Origin: Clostridia bacterium
GTDB lineage: Bacteria > Bacillota > Clostridia > TANB77 > CAG-508
Direction of reading: 5' to 3'
NCBI GenBank assembly: GCA_900759475.1
Contig: CAAEVK010000036.1
Coordinates: 1-11,041 of the forward strand
Length of the DNA stretch: 11,041 bases
This document shows positions 7,056 to 11,041 of this stretch, piece after piece. Each line of letters opens with the position of its first letter. The first letter of the stretch is position 1. The notes under the pieces are model-generated. The model ran no database searches. It was not told the DNA's origin and saw only the letters and a program-made list of their open reading frames with translations. The position numbers were made by a program, and so were the translations under genes.

Positions 7056-8375
7056 TTATTTATTTTTTTCTTCCTGTAATTCCTCTACCACATTATTTTT
7101 ACACGCTTTTACCATTTTAATCCTTTTATCTTCATATTCTTCTATTTTAAACGTTACCTTTGGTGTCTCAATAACTGGTTTTTCATTATCTTCTGGAATT
7201 CTTCCTAATTTTTCTGTTAAATATCCAGAAAGGGTATCATATTCTCCTTCTTCTATTTCTACATTCAATATTTTTCTTAAATCATAAATAGAAACACTAC
7301 CATTAATTAAAAAAGTGTTATCATCTAGTTTTTTATAATCTAGTTCTTCTTCATCGTATTCGTCAAAAATATTTCCTACCAATTCCTCTAATATATCTTC
7401 CATTGTAATTACTCCAGCTGTGCCACCATACTCGTCTAAAACAATTGCCATTTGTGTCTTATTTTTCTGCAATTCTTTAAATAAATCATTAATCATTTTA
7501 TGTTCTGAAACAAAATAGGCTTCTCTCATAATAGATTTTATTTCTATTTTTGTATGTGCTGTTATATATTTTAATAAATCCTTAATATACAAAATTCCTA
7601 CAATTTCATCAATTGTTTCTTCGTATACTGGAATTCTACTATATTTGTACTCATCAATTGAATCTAATTTTTCATAAATATCTGCATTAACATCAACGGC
7701 AAACACATCTTTTCTATGTACCATAACCTCTGCAACAGTTTTATCATTAAATTCAAAAATATTATTAATTAACTCTTTTTCTTCTTCTTCAATTGTTCCT
7801 TTTTCTTCTCCCACATCTACCATCATTCTAATTTCTTCTTCTGTAACTGTTTCTTCTTCATTTTCATTTACCCCAAAAAGTTTGGAAACAACATTAGTTG
7901 AAAATGTTAATAATTTTACAAAAGGTGCCGTTATAATGGAAATTGCTCTAATAATACCAATGGTAGCGTAAGCTATTTTTTCATGATTTTTCATAGCAAG
8001 CCTTTTAGGTACCAATTCACCAAATACAAGTGTAAAGTAAGAAAGTATCATTGTGATAATAATAATTGATATTCCCTTCCATATTCCTATTCCTAAAGGT
8101 AACCAACTTTCTAAAACAGGTGCTAGTTTGTCAGCAAAAGTATCTGATGCAAAAGCACTAGATAAAAAACCTGCTAAAGTAATTCCTATTTGAATGGTTG
8201 CTAAAAATTTGCTAGGATTTTTTAACATTTTAGAAATCTGTTTTGCTTTTTTTTCTCCTTCTTTTGCCTGTTTTGAAATTTTTGCATCATTTAAAGAAAT
8301 AAATGCTATTTCTGTCATAGCAAAAAAAGCATTTAAAAAAATTAGTACAAATAATACAATTATCTGTGAAATCAT
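7056..8375 (-). CDS. CNNM/CBS/CorC-HlyC family membrane protein (hemolysin C / Mg-Co efflux type)
   Basis: A 439-aa protein with an N-terminal CNNM (DUF21) membrane domain (about 1-190; hydrophobic segments such as IIVLFVLIFLNAFFAM, ISIIIITMILSYFTLVFGEL), a pair of CBS domains (about 205-330, including FAVDVNADIYEKLDSID and QMAIVLDEYGGTAGVITMED), and a CorC_HlyC domain at the end (about 345-425). Relatives are linked to magnesium or cobalt transport and efflux; a hemolysin role is historical naming. The conserved EYGGTAG...EDILEELVG motif is intact. ATG 8375 is the first possible start after an in-frame stop; the GGAAG element is 13 nt away, somewhat far. It is probably the first gene of the operon running to the YigZ-like gene. 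Its single CGG (7928-7930) is out of frame. Confidence 0.88.
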   Translation of the reverse strand: MISQIIVLFVLIFLNAFFAMTEIAFISLNDAKISKQAKEGEKKAKQISKMLKNPSKFLATIQIGITLAGFLSSAFASDTFADKLAPVLESWLPLGIGIWKGISIIIITMILSYFTLVFGELVPKRLAMKNHEKIAYATIGIIRAISIITAPFVKLLTFSTNVVSKLFGVNENEEETVTEEEIRMMVDVGEEKGTIEEEEKELINNIFEFNDKTVAEVMVHRKDVFAVDVNADIYEKLDSIDEYKYSRIPVYEETIDEIVGILYIKDLLKYITAHTKIEIKSIMREAYFVSEHKMINDLFKELQKNKTQMAIVLDEYGGTAGVITMEDILEELVGNIFDEYDEEELDYKKLDDNTFLINGSVSIYDLRKILNVEIEEGEYDTLSGYLTEKLGRIPEDNEKPVIETPKVTFKIEEYEDKRIKMVKACKNNVVEELQEEKNK

Positions 8376-8419
8376 ATATTTTTATAAACTTCCTTTCCTT
8401 TGTTTGTAGTATATGAATT

Positions 8420-8448
8420 ATTATATATTTTATCCTGGCATCTGTCAA
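8420..8448 (-). promoter_or_regulatory. Consensus sigma-A promoter upstream of the CorC-like gene
   Basis: TTGACA (8448-8443) and TATAAT (8425-8420) with exactly 17 bp between them, a perfect consensus. Transcription would start near 8412, about 37 nt before the ATG at 8375. It probably serves the four genes down to 3822. Confidence 0.85.
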
Positions 8449-8499
8449 TATACTAAAACAATGCTTGTTAGGGTAATTTATAATATATTCGCAAAATGT

Positions 8500-8566
8500 T
8501 AAAACAGGTATGTAAAATAAACAAGTCGCCAAATAAGCGACTTGTTTATTTTACATACCTGTTTTA
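8500..8566 (-). terminator. 30-bp perfect hairpin ending the sortase/surface-protein operon
   Basis: Arms 8500-8529 and 8537-8566 are exact reverse complements with a 7-nt loop. The inner part on the minus strand (GTCGC, loop, GCGAC then TTGTTTATTTT) has the form of an intrinsic terminator. The outer part is unusually long for one and includes the last codons (PKTGM) and stop of the surface-protein gene, so the 3' end of the gene is repeated, inverted, directly downstream. Confidence 0.75.
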
Positions 8567-10207
8567 GGCAATTTTACAATTCCATTTAAGTTTTGAATAT
8601 TAGAATTTATATTCTTATTTTGAATATTCATATTAGCACTATTATTATAAATATTCGTATTTTTATTTTGATTGTTAATATTAGTACTATGGTTTGTGTT
8701 GTTTATATTTGTATTGGTATTTTCATTGTTAATATTTATGTTGTTATTGGCATTTTGAATATTTGTATCCTCATTTTTATTGTGAATATTAACATCATTA
8801 TTGGTATTCTGAATATTTGTATTTTTGTTCTCATTGCTAATATTAATGTCATTGTCTATATTAGTTTCATTTTTATTACTGTTAGAATTGTTAATTTCTA
8901 TTTGTTGTTGATTGTCTTGAATATTAATCAAACTATTTTGATTGTCTACTATTATTGTAGAATTATTCTGTTCTACTGTAATTTGTTGATAATTGTTTTG
9001 TTCTTCTATAATACTTGCTTTTGTATTATTTACTGTAACAGTTAATGTTTGATTAAATGTTATATTACATTCAATTTGTTTATCGTATTTAACATATCCG
9101 TTCTTTTGTTTTTATTTCTTCCACATAGTATTTCCCTGGAACAATATTACTAATTTCTATTCTACCATTGCTATCTGAAACCAAATCTGTATATACTACT
9201 TTTTTGTTACTGTCTAGTACTTGGAAAGTTACTCCTGCTATTGGTTTTTTATTTGCTAAATCCTGTTTTTGAATAATAATTTTAGTTTCATTTTTTTGGT
9301 AATTTACTGTTGCACTACCACTTGCATCTTCGTAAATAGAAGCTGTAACAGCATAATCTTGCCAAGAACTATTAGGTGCTTTTCCATATAATACTGGTTT
9401 TGTTGCTAAAGTTGCTTGTACTTGAATTTGGAATTCTCCATTTTTGGTTAAACTTTTAATTGGTGTTATTAATTTAAATGTTCCTCCAGATGCAATTGTT
9501 GTAATTGAATTGTTTTTAGTATCTACTATTTTAGTACCGTCTGGATAATTTCCTGTAATTGATAGTTTACAACTGTTTGATGTTGAAGATGATACTACTT
9601 TAAATGTTTGAGAAACATAGTTTTTGTCAATAGAATCTACAATCCATTTGTTATTTTGTGGCTGTATAATAATGTCACTAGAAGGTTTTACACTAGTACT
9701 GTTTCTAGCATTTTGCAAAATTTTAGTCATAGCATTTATTACTCTTTTTCCTTGTTCTCCTATTGGTGTATACCAACTTGCTTCTCTACCATATAACATA
9801 CAATATACTGCTTGCTTTGTTGCTGTAAAAGCTTCTTCTTTTGTATTGCAGCCAAGTTCACTAATTGTTTTATATGGATATCCGTTGGTAATTACTCTCC
9901 ATAACATAACATCATTTAAAAGGTTATTTGTATTAACCGTATAGCTTCCGTTTTCTCCAACACCTGGCATATTGGCATCTAAACAATATGCCGGATATTC
10001 TACTCCATCTTTTTGGTAAACAACAAATGTTGTTAATATTTCGATTCCATTATATTTTAACATATTGCCATAAGAGCTTTTGGCATATAAATAAACACTC
10101 TCAATAGGAGTTGTTGCTGCCATAACGGGTTGTTTTATAACAGTTGTTCCAAATAAAATTATGATTATTAATATTACCTTTAGTATGTTTTTCATCACTT
10201 TTATCAT
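8551..10207 (-). CDS. Secreted surface protein: thioester domain, Cna-B/SpaA domain, Asn-rich repeats, LPKTG; read through a +1 shift at CGG
   Basis: From ATG 10207 (AAGGAGG 7 nt upstream): signal peptide (hydrophobic 8-20, likely cut after VMA, 30), then a thioester-type domain with C75 (YPAYCLDA) and Q132 (FTATKQAVY), the pair expected to form a Cys-Gln thioester for covalent host binding. A Cna-B/SpaA domain follows from about 307 (K314 in IIIQKQDL; GRIEISNIVPGKYYVEEIKT). The frame then reads GAA-CGG-ATA-TGT-TAA. Skipping C at 9100 gives KTKE-GYVKYDKQIE, the classic end of this fold ('EGYV'), and leads on through five 18-residue Asn-rich repeats (455-544) to LPKTG (546-550). Total 551 aa. 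The sortase gene lies 12 nt upstream. Odd: the stop comes one residue after LPKTG, so the usual hydrophobic segment and charged tail are missing. Confidence 0.85.
8575..8844 (-). repeat. Five tandem 54-bp repeats coding an Asn-rich stalk
   Basis: The translated segment divides exactly into five 18-residue units beginning NIS, NIH, NIN, NIN and NIQ, for example NIHNKNEDTNIQNANNNI. Each unit is itself two 9-residue halves of the form NIxNxNxxT/NIxNxNxxx. Units are similar but not identical. It is probably a spacer that lifts the binding domains from the wall; a beta-solenoid-like fold is possible. Confidence 0.8.
9097..9100 (-). other. +1 frameshift site CGGA in the surface-protein gene
   Basis: The incoming frame ends GAA-CGG-ATA-TGT-TAA. 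Skipping C gives GAA-GGA-TAT-GTT-AAA and an open frame of 182 residues that contains the end of the Cna-B domain, the repeats and LPKTG. Five other CGG triplets in this gene are out of frame and harmless. Confidence 0.83.
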
Positions 10208-10214
10208 TGTTTTT

Positions 10215-10221
10215 CCTCCTT
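10215..10221 (-). promoter_or_regulatory. Ribosome binding site of the surface-protein gene overlapping the sortase stop
   Basis: AAGGAGG (10221-10215) overlaps the TAA of the sortase gene (10222-10220) and is 7 nt before ATG 10207. This fixes the first of two nearby ATG codons as the start and suggests coupled translation of sortase and substrate. Confidence 0.8.
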
Positions 10222-10822
10222 AATTGATTATTACACCTTGAATACAACGCCTATATTCTGGTTGATTTTCTACACAAGTTATTAGCGTTATTTTGTCTTT
10301 TGTTGTATTTTGTAAATAAGTCCAGTCTGTATCTTTTATTATTGTTATTGTTTCTACTCTGTACTGCTTTGTTTCTCCATAATAATAATATTGAATTTTA
10401 TCTCCTTTCTTCAATTTTTTTAAGTCTTGAAAATAATTAACAGAATAACCTCTATTATGAGCTCCTAAGGCTACATTTCCATTCAATTTTGGAGTATTTT
10501 CAAAATGCCCCACATATTGGCTCATTACCTTTTGGCTAGTTCCTTCTGCAATTGGTGCCTCTAGCCCAATAGATGGAATAACAATTTTCCATTCATTATT
10601 ATTACCTTCTTTATTTTGTTTTTTTGGTTTTGTTGTTGTTTTTTCTACAACTGTCTTTTCTGTTTGTACTTGTTTTTCTGTATAACAATTTGTTATGGGT
10701 TTTTCTCTTTTATTAAGAACAAAACTTTGTGTTTGATAAGAAAATAGTTGAATAATAAAAAATATAATAATGGTAAGAAAAAAAGAATACAGATTAACAC
10801 AAAAACGAGTGTAATTAATCAC
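10220..10822 (-). CDS. Sortase (class D-like), membrane-anchored transpeptidase
   Basis: A 200-aa sortase: cytoplasmic start, one N-terminal membrane helix (about FFLTIIIFFIIQLF), a Lys/Thr-rich linker, then the catalytic barrel. The triad is visible: His in LGAHNRGY (H122), Cys in ITLITC (C183), Arg in PEYRRC (R191 or R192). The TLxTC form with an ENQPEYRR end resembles class D-like clostridial sortases; class is tentative. Its natural substrate should be the LPKTG protein encoded directly downstream. Start choice: GTG at 10828 is also open, but is only 3 nt from GGGAGG; GTG at 10822 is 9 nt from it and is preferred. Both nearby ATGs are out of frame. No CGG codon; Arg is written AGG-CGT at the active site. 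Confidence 0.88.
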   Translation of the reverse strand: MINYTRFCVNLYSFFLTIIIFFIIQLFSYQTQSFVLNKREKPITNCYTEKQVQTEKTVVEKTTTKPKKQNKEGNNNEWKIVIPSIGLEAPIAEGTSQKVMSQYVGHFENTPKLNGNVALGAHNRGYSVNYFQDLKKLKKGDKIQYYYYGETKQYRVETITIIKDTDWTYLQNTTKDKITLITCVENQPEYRRCIQGVIIN

Positions 10823-10831
10823 ATACACATT

Positions 10832-10837
10832 CCTCCC
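10832..10837 (-). promoter_or_regulatory. Ribosome binding site deciding the sortase start
   Basis: GGGAGG on the minus strand. Spacing is 3 nt to GTG 10828 and 9 nt to GTG 10822, which favours the second. Confidence 0.65.
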
Positions 10838-10962
10838 TTATTTTTTTATTTTTTGCTCTTTGGGAAATATTTTAAGAATTCTAGAATTTTTTTGAAATTA
10901 TTTTTGAAATAACTAAAAATAAAGATTTAAAAATTGCAATTTTAAAATTTTAGTATGTTTTT

Positions 10963-10991
10963 ATCTTAATACAAAATAAGAAAAAAGTAAA
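10963..10991 (-). promoter_or_regulatory. Probable promoter of the sortase/surface-protein operon
   Basis: TTTACT (10991-10986) and TAAGAT (10968-10963) with 17 bp between them on the minus strand. Both boxes depart from consensus, so an activator would make sense. The leader to the sortase start is about 130 nt and very AT-rich; I see no riboswitch or other gene in it. Confidence 0.45.
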
Positions 10992-11000
10992 GAAAAACTT

Positions 11001-11007
11001 TTCGACA
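11001..11007 (-). promoter_or_regulatory. Candidate Spo0A box upstream of the sortase promoter
   Basis: TGTCGAA on the minus strand matches the 0A-box consensus exactly. It ends 9 bp upstream of the putative -35 element, a position suited to activation. A 7-mer can occur by chance, so support is modest. Confidence 0.4.
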
Positions 11008-11041
11008 TAAAATTACATTTATTTTAGATAAGCAAACGGGG

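Noticed and set aside
8287..8532. 81-aa open frame with a hydrophobic stretch, in frame with LPKTG after its stop
   Set aside because: It could be seen as a missing sorting tail reached by readthrough, but it lies over the terminator, promoter and the start of the CorC-like gene and lacks a sorting-signal pattern.
8575..8844. 54-bp repeats as a CRISPR array
   Set aside because: The units are contiguous coding repeats without spacers, and they vary at codon positions.
8551..8931. Separate 126-aa LPKTG gene
   Set aside because: The frame is open for 56 codons upstream of the presumed TTG start and completes the Cna-B domain of the upstream gene.
8593..9045. 150-aa Ile/Val-rich open frame on the plus strand
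   Set aside because: It is the complement of the Asn-rich repeats, without a ribosome binding site or promoter, and is explained as a shadow.
2490..9100. CGG reassigned to another amino acid (Trp or Gln, as reported in some Bacillota)
   Set aside because: Any three-base reading of CGG leaves the downstream frame wrong and meets a stop after 2 to 42 further codons. Only a one-base shift restores the conserved sequences.
2490..9100. The six CGG breaks as random sequencing errors or pseudogene decay
   Set aside because: Not fully excluded, but all six add the same base before GG, exactly at the boundary of a Gly codon (about 1 in 700 by phase alone), with no other frameshift or stop in those genes. 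A systematic C insertion before GG should also hit other phases. Independent reads would settle this.
5801..9993. Nine CGG triplets out of frame (5801, 6267, 6342, 7928, 9537, 9882, 9937, 9948, 9991)
   Set aside because: They span two codons such as AAC-GGA, GCG-GGA or CCG-GCA. The proteins continue normally, so they are controls and not shift sites.

Overview
This is an AT-rich window from a low-GC Gram-positive bacterium, most likely a spore-forming member of the Clostridia. The basis is the sporulation regulator Spo0A, a BclA-type (exosporium-like) C-terminal domain, a sortase with an LPKTG surface protein, AGGAGG-type ribosome binding sites and near-consensus sigma-A promoters. I cannot name genus or species. 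Every gene I can support is on the minus strand.

Layout, in the direction of transcription (right to left). (1) 11041-8551: a promoter with a possible Spo0A box, a sortase gene, and a secreted thioester/Cna-B-type surface protein with Asn-rich repeats and a C-terminal LPKTG, ended by a 30-bp perfect hairpin. (2) 8450-4480 and on to 3822: a consensus promoter, a CNNM/CBS/CorC-HlyC membrane protein, a PLP enzyme of the YnbB (methionine gamma-lyase-like) family, a BaiN/HI0933-family flavoprotein and a YigZ/IMPACT-family protein, closely spaced and probably co-transcribed. (3) 3802-2750: spo0A with its own promoter, a TTG start and a strong terminator. (4) 2661-2124: a small membrane-anchored protein with a BclA-like C-terminal domain. 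(5) An 18-bp inverted-repeat element, then a promoter and a 613-aa acyl-CoA synthetase/AMP ligase.

The main result concerns decoding. Five of the nine genes cannot be read in a single frame. In four of them (BclA-like, YigZ-like, BaiN-like, surface protein) every break lies at an in-frame CGG codon, and skipping its C so that the next codon is GGA or GGT (Gly) restores the expected family sequence. There are six such sites at minus-strand positions 9100, 4936, 4259, 4246, 4119 and 2493, three of them in a row in yigZ. By my reading of every CCG on the plus strand, these six are the only in-frame CGG codons in about 3,300 codons. Nine further CGG triplets lie out of frame in these genes and cause no break. 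The other five Arg codons are all used normally. CGG therefore behaves not as Arg but as a signal for +1 frameshifting, or CGGN as a four-base Gly codon. Systematic sequencing error is the main competing explanation, and the phase-locking to Gly codons argues against it. The fifth break, in spo0A, is different: it lies at an A7 run followed by AAA-TGA.
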